10,525 bases of DNA from Deltaproteobacteria bacterium. Lineage in GTDB: Bacteria; Desulfobacterota; DSM-4660; Desulfatiglandales; HGW-15. Below the pieces are notes generated by a model. It made no database searches, was not told the DNA's origin, and saw only the letters and a program-made list of their open reading frames with translations. Positions 1-6,601 of the stretch are shown in pieces. The DNA lies in contig JAIPEI010000088.1 in the NCBI GenBank assembly GCA_021737245.1, positions 1-10,525 of the forward strand. Direction: 5' to 3'. A program made the translations under genes and the position numbers. Positions within the stretch are counted from its first letter, which is position 1. Every line of letters starts with the position of its first letter.

Positions 1-348
1 GTGCGCCATGTGAAGCAGACCCTGGGGGCGCCCCTTGTGGGGGTGGTCGGATCCGGGGAACGGACGGTCCATCGTGCGGCCGTGGTGGGAGGCTCCGGCG
101 GCGGCCTGGTCGCTACGGCGGCCCGCGGAGGAGCCGACGCACTGGTCACCGGGGACATCGGACACCACGATGCACTGGCCGCGGTCAGTCACGGGATCGC
201 GGTTATCGATGCCGGTCACTTTCACACGGAGAAAGCAGCCATGACCGGCTTTCGGGACACCATGGAATCCTGCCTTCGAACGGCGGGTCTCGGCACTGTC
301 GCCGTGGAGCTCTACCACGAAGAGGCAGCGCCCATACGGTATGAATAA
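1..348 (+). CDS. Nif3/YbgI-like dinuclear metal-centre protein, C-terminal part
   Basis: This is the C-terminal 115 residues of a Nif3-family (DUF34) protein; the 5' end lies outside the window, so the GTG at base 1 is probably an internal valine codon. The hallmark of the family's second metal-binding half is visible: the segment GDIGHHDA (residues 51-58) followed by IDAGHFHTE (69-77), in which His73 and Glu77 match the H-x3-E pair that binds the two-metal centre in YbgI-type proteins. Family members form toroidal hexamers; their cellular reaction is still debated (a GTP cyclohydrolase-like fold, linked by some to metal or cofactor damage handling). The gene ends 116 bp before the zinc-ribbon gene on the same strand, a pairing common in bacteria. 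The identification is firm, the biochemical role is not. Confidence 0.9.
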   Translation: MRHVKQTLGAPLVGVVGSGERTVHRAAVVGGSGGGLVATAARGGADALVTGDIGHHDALAAVSHGIAVIDAGHFHTEKAAMTGFRDTMESCLRTAGLGTVAVELYHEEAAPIRYE

Positions 349-464
349 AAACGGGAGGGTTACCTGGTAAAAACCATCCATGAGTCTCCTCCGCCGGGGC
401 GCAGGGAAGCCCCCGCCTCGGATCGTTCCGGGAGCATGGACTACCGACAAAGAGGTGAAACACG

Positions 465-1199
465 TTGAAGGACAAGATCAAGGTACTCATAGAGCTCCAG
501 AACTGCGACAACCGCATCCAAAGCCTTCTGACAAGGAAGAAGAAAGGTCCCTCGCGCATACAGGCCCTTTCCGACGAGATGGAAGCCGTTTCCAAAGGCT
601 TCCAGGAGGACGAGGAACGCCTCGATACGATCAAGTCTGAAAGACGTTCGCTCGAGCAGGAGGTCGAGGACCTGGACGCCAAGATCCAGAAAGGGAACGA
701 GAAGCTGTCCAACATCAAGTCCAACAAGGAGTACAGCGCCGCGTTGAAGGAGATCGAGGGCTACAAAAAGAAAAAGGCGCTCCTGGAAGACCAGCTCATC
801 CAGCAGATGGAGGAGCTGGAGCTCGTAAAAGAGCGGTGCAGGGCCAACAGCGAGCAGCTCGAGACCCTGCAGCAGCAGTTTGAAAAAGACAAGAAAGAGG
901 TCCAGGACGAGCTTGTAGAGATCGAAAAGGAGTTAACGGCCCTGGAAAAGGAACGCACAGCCATTGCCCGGAAGGCGGACCCCCAGCTCCTGAGGCATTA
1001 TGAGCTCGTCAGGGAACGGATCGGATCCCATGCGGTGAGCCCGGTGATCGGCGGTGTGTGTAAGACGTGCAACATGGGGATTCCCCCTCAGATGTTCAAC
1101 GAGCTGATGAAATGCCTCGAGCTCACCAGCTGCCCCCACTGCAACCGCATCATCTACTGGGGAGACGACGCGCAGTTCCAGGAATTGACAAATCCCTGA
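465..1199 (+). CDS. Coiled-coil protein with C4-type zinc ribbon (COG1579/DUF164)
   Basis: A 244-residue soluble protein. Residues about 30-170 are a long, highly charged coiled coil rich in Glu, Lys, Leu and Gln. The block IKSNKEYSAALKEIE (84-98) is typical of the family. The C-terminal domain is a zinc ribbon with two CxxC pairs, Cys199/Cys202 and Cys223/Cys226, enclosing the characteristic IPPQ (206-209). The start is TTG at 465: the sequence AGAGGTG at 451-457 is a well-spaced ribosome binding site, and no better start fits. The family is thought to bind nucleic acid or act in trans on RNA or ribosomes, but its exact role in this lineage is unproven. It follows the Nif3-like gene and precedes rnpB; the rnpB promoter overlaps its last codons. 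Confidence 0.92.
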   Translation: MKDKIKVLIELQNCDNRIQSLLTRKKKGPSRIQALSDEMEAVSKGFQEDEERLDTIKSERRSLEQEVEDLDAKIQKGNEKLSNIKSNKEYSAALKEIEGYKKKKALLEDQLIQQMEELELVKERCRANSEQLETLQQQFEKDKKEVQDELVEIEKELTALEKERTAIARKADPQLLRHYELVRERIGSHAVSPVIGGVCKTCNMGIPPQMFNELMKCLELTSCPHCNRIIYWGDDAQFQELTNP

Positions 1200-1212
1200 A
1201 CTGCGTTAACAT
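1185..1212 (+). promoter_or_regulatory. Probable sigma70-type promoter of rnpB
   Basis: A perfect -35 box TTGACA (1185-1190) is separated by 16 bp from TAACAT (1207-1212), a reasonable -10 box. The -35 lies inside the last codons of the zinc-ribbon gene. The predicted transcription start falls near G1220, about 20 nt before the conserved rnpB P1 helix. A dedicated promoter fits the need for constant RNase P RNA synthesis. The call is based on box match, spacing and position only. Confidence 0.65.
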
Positions 1213-1240
1213 GTTGTAAGGGTGTACGGACCCCGGTGCG

Positions 1241-1641
1241 TGCTGGAGCAGTGCAAGCGGCCGCTGTCCCGCCTTTCGGCGGGAGAGAGGAAAGTCCGGG
1301 CTCCACAGGACAGGGCGCTGGGTAACGCCCAGTCCCGGCGACGGGAAGGAAAGTGCCACAGAAAGCAGACCGCCTCGCGGGAATGCATGCGTTTCAGCGG
1401 GGTAAGGGTGAAACGGTGAGGTAAGAGCTCACCAGTCCCGCCGGTGACGGCGGGAGCTTGGTAAACCCCGCCCGGAGCAAGACCGAATAGGGGAGCGCTC
1501 GAGGGTTGTCCGCCCGAGCTCCCGGGTTGGTCGCTCGACCCCGGTGGCAACACCGGGGCTGGATGAATGGTCGCGTCCGCCGGCGGCGTTCCGTACACGC
1601 CCCGGATGGGAACAGAACCCGGCTTATGACCTGCTCCAGCA
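1241..1641 (+). ncRNA. rnpB: RNase P RNA, bacterial class A
   Basis: This is the catalytic RNA of ribonuclease P, which removes the 5' leader of tRNA precursors. The universally conserved core is easy to read: GAGGAAAGTCCGGGCTCC (about 1287-1304), the ACAGA near 1354-1366, GGTAAGGGTGAAACGGTGAGG-like P11/P12 flanks, the GGTAAACCCC loop near 1460 that binds the tRNA CCA end, GAGCAAGACCGAATAGGGG, GGATGAATGG, and the closing ACAGAACCCGGCTTAT that forms P4. Arms TGCTGGAGCAG (1241-1251) and CTGCTCCAGCA (1631-1641) form a perfect 11-bp P1 helix and set the ends used here. Outer bases 1220-1226 and 1642-1648 could pair too, so the transcript may be longer. No T-tract terminator follows, so the 3' end is probably made by processing. 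The 3' end overlaps the start of the next gene. Confidence 0.97.
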
Positions 1642-2399
1642 TACACCCCTCACCCGCCCCCCGCCCCCCTTCGGGAGCCGTCGGCCCCGATTCCCGGGAT
1701 CTCCCCTTCGAGCCCGGCGGGAGCCGTCTCGTCGTCGTCATCGGCGGCGGGCGCTTCGGCGAGCGGGCCGCGCGCATCCTCTCCTCGAAGCCCGACCGCC
1801 CTGTATGGGTCGTTGAACGGGACGAGGGCTGCGGACCCGCACTGGAGAAGCTGCCGGTCCGCGTGTTGCGGCGCGACGGTGTCGACTTCCTCACAGAGAC
1901 GGTTCCCCGTCTTGCGGACGGCGACCTGGTTGTTCCGGCCGTTCCGATCCACCTGGCGGTCGAATGGCTTCGCCGCACTGCGGATTCAACCTGGAATGCC
2001 CGGATCGTTCCGGTCCCCGGGATCGTGAGACAGGCGCTGCCCCACACCTGGATCGCCGGGGACGGCTCGCTTCTCGTCAGCTATGCAGACTTCCTGTGCC
2101 CCGAGGACTGCGCCGAACCTGAGGACGGCTGCACCGTGACCGGCGAGATCCGGCAGCCCCTGTACGAACGTCTTGCCGCCCTGGAGGTTCCGGGTTACGA
2201 GGTCCAGGTGATTCGAAGCCGCCAGCTTGCACCCGGGCTCGGCGGGTACAGCGCCGGGGATCTCCGCGCGCTTCAGGCCCGGGTTTACGACGCTCCCGGT
2301 AGGGGGAGATGGCTCATCGGCACGGCCTGCCGGTGCCATGGAACGATCACCGGGCTGGAGGTCAAACCGGAATCGAAACAGGATCGCCGCGAAGAATGA
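1626..2399 (+). CDS. Uncharacterised Rossmann-fold protein with conserved Cys clusters
   Basis: A 257-residue protein that I cannot assign to a named function. A Rossmann nucleotide-binding start is clear: strand SRLVVVIG followed by the glycine motif GGGRFGE (40-46) and an acidic residue after the second strand (VVERD, Glu64), as in NAD-binding TrkA/KTN-like domains. The C-terminal half has CPEDCAEPEDGC (Cys158, Cys162, Cys169), the block RSRQLAPGLGGY (197-208) and ACRCHG (Cys235, Cys237, His238), which could bind a metal or Fe-S centre. I recall similar proteins in Desulfovibrio-type genomes, loosely annotated as potassium-transporter or hypothetical proteins. ATG 1626 is the only canonical in-frame start downstream of the rnpB core; it lies 16 bases inside rnpB, has no clear ribosome binding site, and adds about 30 Pro/Ser-rich residues before the fold. 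The true start is therefore uncertain. Confidence 0.7.
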   Translation: MTCSSIHPSPAPRPPSGAVGPDSRDLPFEPGGSRLVVVIGGGRFGERAARILSSKPDRPVWVVERDEGCGPALEKLPVRVLRRDGVDFLTETVPRLADGDLVVPAVPIHLAVEWLRRTADSTWNARIVPVPGIVRQALPHTWIAGDGSLLVSYADFLCPEDCAEPEDGCTVTGEIRQPLYERLAALEVPGYEVQVIRSRQLAPGLGGYSAGDLRALQARVYDAPGRGRWLIGTACRCHGTITGLEVKPESKQDRREE

Positions 2400-2407
2400 A
2401 AAACGCA

Positions 2408-2425
2408 TCTTCATGTCCTTCGTGG
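2408..2425 (-). repeat. Short dispersed repeat motif, copy 1 (CCACGAAG...ATGAAGA)
   Basis: Read on the minus strand, this stretch between the Rossmann gene and yggT is CCACGAAGGACATGAAGA. A longer variant of the same purine-rich motif occurs at 5028-5063. Similar CACGAAG/GAAGA-type strings are scattered in intergenic DNA of many environmental bacterial genomes. No function is known to me. Confidence 0.4.
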
Positions 2426-2457
2426 CGGGCTTATTCTTTCTGAAATGAGGAGCCCCT

Positions 2458-2760
2458 ATGTTCGTCTTGTCCAACTTCCTGGTCGCCGTGGCGAGAATCC
2501 TGGACATCGCCCTGACCCTGTACATGTGGATCATCATCGGCCGAGCGGTCATCTCCTGGGTCAACCCGGATCCTTACAACCCCATCGTGCGTTTCCTGCA
2601 CTCCGCCACCGAGCCCGTGCTCTCCCCCATCCGGCGGAGGCTTCCGCTCTTTTTCGGCGGCATTGATTTTTCGCCCATCCTGGTGATCCTTGCGATCATT
2701 TTTCTGCAGAGCTTCCTCGTCCAGACCCTCATCCAGATGGCCCGGCAGCTGGCCGTATGA
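2458..2760 (+). CDS. YggT-family integral membrane protein
   Basis: A 100-residue membrane protein of the YggT family (single-repeat form; some relatives carry two repeats). Two hydrophobic segments, roughly residues 5-34 and 68-93, flank a hydrophilic loop. The family pattern is visible in RAVISWVNPDPYNPIVRFLH (28-47) and in TEPVLSPIRRRLP (51-63), followed by the D-x-SPI-x-VIL motif near 70-78. YggT proteins are linked to osmotic or envelope homeostasis and, in some bacteria, to cell-division and septum genes, but no precise activity is established. AGGAG at 2448-2452 precedes the ATG with good spacing. The gene lies just upstream of the DUF167 gene, a pairing (yggT-yggU) also seen in enterobacteria, which supports both calls. 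Confidence 0.93.
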   Translation: MFVLSNFLVAVARILDIALTLYMWIIIGRAVISWVNPDPYNPIVRFLHSATEPVLSPIRRRLPLFFGGIDFSPILVILAIIFLQSFLVQTLIQMARQLAV

Positions 2761-2782
2761 GGAGGCGTGCTCCAGTGATACA

Positions 2783-3097
2783 ATGAAGGAGATGCGAGGC
2801 AACAGCAAGAGGCAGGCCGCCGGTCATGGAGAGACCCTGATCCGGGTCCGGCTGACGCCCCGTTCGTCCAGGGACGAGGTCCTCGGCCTGGAGGACGGCG
2901 TCTTTCGCATCAAGCTCACCGCCCCGCCCGTGGAAGGCAAGGCCAACAAGGCCCTGGTCACGTTCCTCTCCAAGGCCCTCCGCATTCCCAGGAGCGCCGT
3001 TGCGATCCTCTCCGGCGGGAAGTCCCGGGAGAAGACCCTTTCCATTCAGGGGGTGAGCGCGCAGGACGTGAAGAAGGGCTTGACCGGGACCGCCTGA
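2783..3097 (+). CDS. DUF167 (YggU-family) protein
   Basis: A 104-residue basic protein of the DUF167 family. The complete family signature is present: RVRLTPRSSRDEVLGLEDG (residues 23-41), then the strand IKLTAPPVEGKANKALVTFL (45-64), and ILSGGKSREKTLSIQG near the C-terminus. The fold is a small alpha/beta domain; no enzymatic role has been shown for the family. The ATG at 2783 was chosen because it lies 22 bp after the yggT stop; GAGGAGG at 2759-2765 is rather far upstream for a ribosome binding site, and a second in-frame ATG at 2792 remains possible. The gene ends this plus-strand block, 62 bp from the convergent msbA gene. No T-tract terminator is visible between them. Confidence 0.92.
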   Translation: MKEMRGNSKRQAAGHGETLIRVRLTPRSSRDEVLGLEDGVFRIKLTAPPVEGKANKALVTFLSKALRIPRSAVAILSGGKSREKTLSIQGVSAQDVKKGLTGTA

Positions 3098-3159
3098 AAG
3101 CCCGGGCGAAACGGCTCTCTCCTTCCTCCCCGGCTCTTGATCCTTTTTCCGCGTCCTTG

Positions 3160-4977
3160 TCACACCTGGAACTGCATGTCGTGCAGCTGCCGGAAGCGCC
3201 CGTTGGCGGCCAGGAGGGTTTTCTGGGTCCCGGACTCCACGATGCGGCCCTTCTCCAGCACGTAGATCCGATCGGCCTTTCGAATGGTGCTCAGCCGGTG
3301 GGCCACGACCAGGATGGTGGGACCTCCGTGGAGAATGTCGATGCTCTCCTGGACCAGCCGCTCGCTCTCCGCGTCCAGGGCGGAGGCCGCCTCGTCCAGG
3401 ATCAGGATGGATGGATTCGAAAGGACCGCGCGCGCAATGGCGATGCGCTGTCGCTGCCCCCCGGAGAGCAGGCTGCCCCGGTCCCCCACCAGGGTGTCGT
3501 ACCCTTCGGACTGCTCCAGGATGAAATCGTGGGCGTGGGCCGCCCTGGCCGCGGCCTCCACCTCGGCCATGGAGGCGTCGGGCCGGGCGTAGCGGATGTT
3601 CGCGGCGATGGTGTCGTGGAACAGGAGCACCTCCTGGCTCACGATGCCGATCTGCCGGCGAAGGGAGTCCAGGGTGACCTCGCGGATGTCCCTGCCATCG
3701 ATCCGGACGGCTCCCTCGTCCACGTCATAGAAGCGCGGGACCAGATCCAGGAGGGTGCTCTTGCCGGCGCCGGTGGACCCCACGAAAGCGACCATTTCGC
3801 CGGACTCGACCCGAAAGGACACGTCATGCAGCACGGGCGTTGCCGGGCCGTAGCCGAATGAGACGTGGTCGAACTCCAGGGACTCCCTGTGCCTGGGCAA
3901 CGGCGGCGCACCCGGAGGATCCTGGATCTCCGGGATGGTCTTCATGATGCTGAAGACGCGGTCCGTGGCCCCCTGAAGGGTTCGGAGCTCGTTGTTCACC
4001 CGCGCCAGATTCTTGATGGGGGAGTAGACCCTCGAGAAGGCGTAGATCATGGACATGAGCTCGCCCAGGGTGTGGTGAAAGTAGATCTTGCCGATCACCA
4101 GAACCCCGGGGAGGACGAGAAACACCGTGGAGTCCATCATGGGACCCAACCCCAGAAACCAGCGGTTCCACCTCATGATCTTGCGATAGAGCTCCCGGGC
4201 CAGGCCTTCGAACCGTCTCGACTCTCCCTCCTGCGTGCAGGCGGACTGGATCACCTTGAGGCAGAGGAGCGTCTCCTGGTAGGTTGAGGTCACATAGGAG
4301 ACCGCTTCCTGAACCCGGGCCGAGTGCTTTTTTACTTTCCGTCCGAAGAGGCGGATCAGGCCTATGATGACCGGTGCGGCCACGCACACGAGAAGCGTGA
4401 GCCGCCAGTTCATCAGCAGGAGGTACGCCAGGAAGACGAGGGCCGTGAGCGGGTGCTGCACCAGCCCGATCAGGATGTTGGCGATCCGCTCCTGCATCAC
4501 GGTGACGTCGGCCGTGGAGCGGGAGATGAGCTCTCCCACCTTGTGGTGGTGGTAGAACTTCAGCGGGAGCGAAACGAACCGCCGGAACAGGTCCACCCGA
4601 ATGCTCATGATGGCGCGGTTGGAAAAGGCTGCGGCCGAGAGCTGGCTCAGGTAGAGGGTGAGGGACTTGAAAAGCACGGAGACGAACGCCACGAGCGTCA
4701 GCAGGATCAAGAGGCGGTTCGGGGAGACCCCCTCCACGATGACCTTCTCGGTCCGCTCCACCGAGAAGAAGCCGTCGCCGAATCTCACCCAGGGGATTTT
4801 CCAGGTCGCAGGCTCGCTCCCCGTCTTCATCCCCTCGTCCACAAAGGGTTGAAGGAGATAGGCCGGTACCACCACGAAGAGGGCGGATATGGCGGTCAGC
4901 ACAATGGCCGTTGCAACCAGTCCCTTGTGCTCCCGCACGTAGTGGGCGATCTCTTTTCCCAGAAGCCGATCAAGCAT
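3160..4977 (-). CDS. msbA: MsbA-type lipid ABC exporter (permease-ATPase fusion)
   Basis: A 605-residue half-transporter of the type I ABC exporter family. An N-terminal six-helix membrane domain (about 20-330) is followed by an ATPase domain with Walker A GSTGAGKS (400-407), Q-loop Gln448 in VSQEV, signature LLSGGQRQR (503-511), Walker B ILILDEA (524-530, catalytic Glu529), D-loop SALD and switch His560 in VVAHRLST. It is expected to work as a homodimer in the inner membrane, flipping lipid A-core or a related glycolipid. Length and motifs match MsbA, but close relatives export other lipids or drugs; nearby lptG and WecA-like genes favour the lipopolysaccharide role. The first periplasmic loop (about 46-88) is roughly 40 residues, longer than in E. 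coli MsbA. GAAAAGGG upstream of ATG 4977 is a plausible ribosome binding site. It is convergent with the DUF167 gene. Confidence 0.88.
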   Translation of the reverse strand: MLDRLLGKEIAHYVREHKGLVATAIVLTAISALFVVVPAYLLQPFVDEGMKTGSEPATWKIPWVRFGDGFFSVERTEKVIVEGVSPNRLLILLTLVAFVSVLFKSLTLYLSQLSAAAFSNRAIMSIRVDLFRRFVSLPLKFYHHHKVGELISRSTADVTVMQERIANILIGLVQHPLTALVFLAYLLLMNWRLTLLVCVAAPVIIGLIRLFGRKVKKHSARVQEAVSYVTSTYQETLLCLKVIQSACTQEGESRRFEGLARELYRKIMRWNRWFLGLGPMMDSTVFLVLPGVLVIGKIYFHHTLGELMSMIYAFSRVYSPIKNLARVNNELRTLQGATDRVFSIMKTIPEIQDPPGAPPLPRHRESLEFDHVSFGYGPATPVLHDVSFRVESGEMVAFVGSTGAGKSTLLDLVPRFYDVDEGAVRIDGRDIREVTLDSLRRQIGIVSQEVLLFHDTIAANIRYARPDASMAEVEAAARAAHAHDFILEQSEGYDTLVGDRGSLLSGGQRQRIAIARAVLSNPSILILDEAASALDAESERLVQESIDILHGGPTILVVAHRLSTIRKADRIYVLEKGRIVESGTQKTLLAANGRFRQLHDMQFQV

Positions 4978-5027
4978 GGAAACCCTTTTCCAGTACCGGC
5001 CGGCTTTTCACCTTGTCAAACCCCATG

Positions 5028-5063
5028 TTTCTTCATGCCCTTTCTTCGTCATCTTCGTGGTGA
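5028..5063 (-). repeat. Short dispersed repeat motif, copy 2
   Basis: In the 229-bp gap upstream of msbA, the minus strand reads CACCACGAAGATGACGAAG followed by AAAGGGCATGAAGAAA. It shares CCACGAAG and CATGAAGA with the copy at 2408-2425. The same gap holds a 6-bp inverted repeat (5152-5157 with 5173-5178) lacking a T-tract, so it is a poor terminator for the upstream acyl-CoA dehydrogenase gene. A TTGACA lies about 40 nt upstream of the msbA start on the minus strand, but no good -10 follows it. Confidence 0.4.
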
Positions 5064-5206
5064 TTTTCAAAGCAAAAAGCGACCCTCGGCCCACCTGCCC
5101 GGGATCGCCCTTTCCTGTACAACGGCCCCTTTCCCGGCGGAAACGAGCCGGTGCCCATCCATAAACGAGCTTTGGGCATTGCTGCGTTTCCAATTCGGAA
5201 AGGAGG

Positions 5207-6358
5207 CTACATGGCTCCGATCAACCTGGAGATCACCAGCCGCTGGACCTCCGAGGTCCCCTCCCCGATCTCCAGCAGCTTCTGGTCCCGGTAGAAACGC
5301 TCCACGTCGTACTCCTTCATGAGCCCATACCCCCCGTGGAGCTGCACCGCGTGGTTGGCGCAGCGGTACATGACCTCGGAGCAGTACAGCTTGGCCATGG
5401 CCGCCTCCTTGCCGAAGGGCTCGTCATTGTCCCGGAGCCAGCAGGCCTTGTAAAGGATCAAGCGCGCGCATTCGATTTCCATGGCCATGTCCGCGAGCTT
5501 GAATGCGTTGACCTGGAAGGTGGAAATGGGCCGTCCGAACTGCTCCCGCTCACGGCTGTACTTCAGGGCCAGCTCGTAGCAGCCCTGTGCGCCCCCCAAC
5601 CCCATGGCCCCGATGGAGAGACGACCCCCGTCCAGGGTGGAGAGCATCTGCCGGAACCCGTGGCCCCGCGTGCCCAGCAGGTTTTCCCGGGGTACGCGGC
5701 AGTCGTCGAAGTAGAGCTCGCTCGTGTTGGAGCCCCGCCACATCATCTTCCTGTGCATCTCCCGGGCCTCGAACCCGGGCGTCCCGGATTCGACCAGAAT
5801 GCAGGAGAGCTCAGGACGGCCGTCCTCCCGGGTGCCGGTACGGGCCAGGACCGTCACGCCCGAGGTGATGTGTGTTGCGGCGTTCGTGATGAAAATCTTG
5901 CTCCCGTTGATGACCCACTCGTCCCCGTCCAGGACGGCTGTGGTCCTGGAGTTTCCGGCGTCCGAGCCTGCGTTGGGCTCGGTCAACCCGAACCCCCACA
6001 ATGAATCGCCGGAGCAGAGCCTGGGCAGGTGGTTCCGTTTCTGCTCCTCACTGCCGAAGTAGTAGAGGGGGCCGATGCCCAGGGAGTTGCCGGCCGCTAC
6101 GGTGGCTGCGTGCGAGCCGTCCACCCGTGCGATCTCCTCGGTGGCGATGATGTAGGAGACGTAGTCCATGCCCTGGCCGCCGTACTCCTCGGAGACGAAC
6201 ATCCCGAAAAGACCGAGCTCGCCCATCTTTCGCATGGTGTCGTAAGAGAACTCCTCCTTTTCATCCAGCTCAGCCGCAACGGGCTTGATCTCCGCCTCTG
6301 CAAACTGTCGCACCGAATTCCTGAGAATCTCCTGCTCCATCGAAAGACTGAAATCCAT
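5207..6358 (-). CDS. Acyl-CoA dehydrogenase (short/medium-chain type)
   Basis: A 383-residue flavoprotein that oxidises acyl-CoA to trans-2-enoyl-CoA, passing electrons to electron-transfer flavoprotein. All three domains are present: the N-terminal helical domain, the middle beta domain with WGFGLTEPNAGSDAG (121-135) and WVINGSKIFITNA (148-160), and the C-terminal helical domain with SREREQFGRPI (268-278), QLHGGYG (339-345) and EIGEGTSEVQR (363-373), where Glu366 is the expected catalytic base. Exact acyl substrate cannot be told from sequence; short or branched-chain acyl-CoA is typical. The ATG at 6358 was chosen over a GTG six bases upstream, because AAGGAG (6364-6369) overlaps that GTG but sits 5 nt before the ATG. 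It has its own promoter and lies downstream of a strong terminator, so it is probably a separate unit. In syntrophs and sulfate reducers such enzymes serve beta-oxidation or benzoate/fatty-acid pathways. Confidence 0.95.
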   Translation of the reverse strand: MDFSLSMEQEILRNSVRQFAEAEIKPVAAELDEKEEFSYDTMRKMGELGLFGMFVSEEYGGQGMDYVSYIIATEEIARVDGSHAATVAAGNSLGIGPLYYFGSEEQKRNHLPRLCSGDSLWGFGLTEPNAGSDAGNSRTTAVLDGDEWVINGSKIFITNAATHITSGVTVLARTGTREDGRPELSCILVESGTPGFEAREMHRKMMWRGSNTSELYFDDCRVPRENLLGTRGHGFRQMLSTLDGGRLSIGAMGLGGAQGCYELALKYSREREQFGRPISTFQVNAFKLADMAMEIECARLILYKACWLRDNDEPFGKEAAMAKLYCSEVMYRCANHAVQLHGGYGLMKEYDVERFYRDQKLLEIGEGTSEVQRLVISRLIGAM

Positions 6359-6445
6359 GGTCACTCCTTCCGATCCGATTCAGGGACGAGAGGTGGGTCA
6401 TGTTTTTCAAACGAAAACGGGGCGTTGCAACTTGATTCAGGCACG

Positions 6446-6475
6446 ACTATAGCCGTGAACAACGAATATTGTCAA
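6446..6475 (-). promoter_or_regulatory. Sigma70-type promoter of the acyl-CoA dehydrogenase gene
   Basis: On the minus strand a perfect TTGACA (6475-6470) is followed after 18 bp by TATAGT (6451-6446), five of six matches to the -10 consensus. Transcription would start near 6439, giving an 80-nt leader that ends in the AAGGAG ribosome binding site. The core contains an imperfect inverted repeat, TGAACAA (plus strand, from 6456) and TTGTCAA (6469-6475), which could be a repressor operator. An 8-bp palindrome GTTGCAAC (6424-6431) lies in the leader. The promoter is well supported by consensus; the operators are speculative. Confidence 0.7.
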
Positions 6476-6515
6476 ATGGAAAGTCTCAATACGGCGTTTG
6501 ACCCCGGGCTCACGC

Positions 6516-6557
6516 AAAAAAAAGGTCCCTGCCGCTCCTTTCAACGCGGCAGGGACC
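6516..6557 (-). terminator. Strong Rho-independent terminator after the WecA-like fusion gene
   Basis: On the minus strand, GGTCCCTGCCGC (6557-6546) and GCGGCAGGGACC (6535-6524) form a perfect 12-bp GC-rich stem with a 10-nt loop, followed directly by eight T residues (6523-6516). This is a textbook intrinsic terminator placed 44 bp after the stop codon of the 6602-8452 gene. It separates the glycan gene cluster from the acyl-CoA dehydrogenase gene. Confidence 0.95.
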
Positions 6558-6601
6558 GTTGCTTCAACGCCCCGGACAAAGGCGTTCTCTACCTCAGGCG
6601 G

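Noticed and set aside
349..464. Possible regulatory RNA or attenuator between the Nif3-like and zinc-ribbon genes
   Set aside because: There are GC-rich self-complementary pieces (GGGGC with GCCCC), but stems are short, there is no T-tract, and no known riboswitch core is recognised.
1506..1625. Upstream extension of the Rossmann protein to a TTG at 1506
   Set aside because: The extension lies wholly within conserved RNase P RNA sequence and its Arg-rich translation reflects RNA structure, not protein.
3098..3159. Possible bidirectional terminator between the DUF167 and msbA genes
   Set aside because: Only a 4-bp AGCC/GGCT pairing is visible and no T-tract suits either direction.
5199..5294. 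AAGGAGG followed by ATG at 5211 on the plus strand, opening a 27-codon frame
   Set aside because: The ribosome-site match is good, but the frame is antisense to the conserved C-terminus of the acyl-CoA dehydrogenase, short and without recognisable features; chance is the simplest explanation.
4324..5322. A 332-codon plus-strand open frame antisense to msbA and crossing into the next gene
   Set aside because: It runs opposite a protein with every ABC exporter motif intact and shows antisense-type composition (His, Glu, Arg rich).
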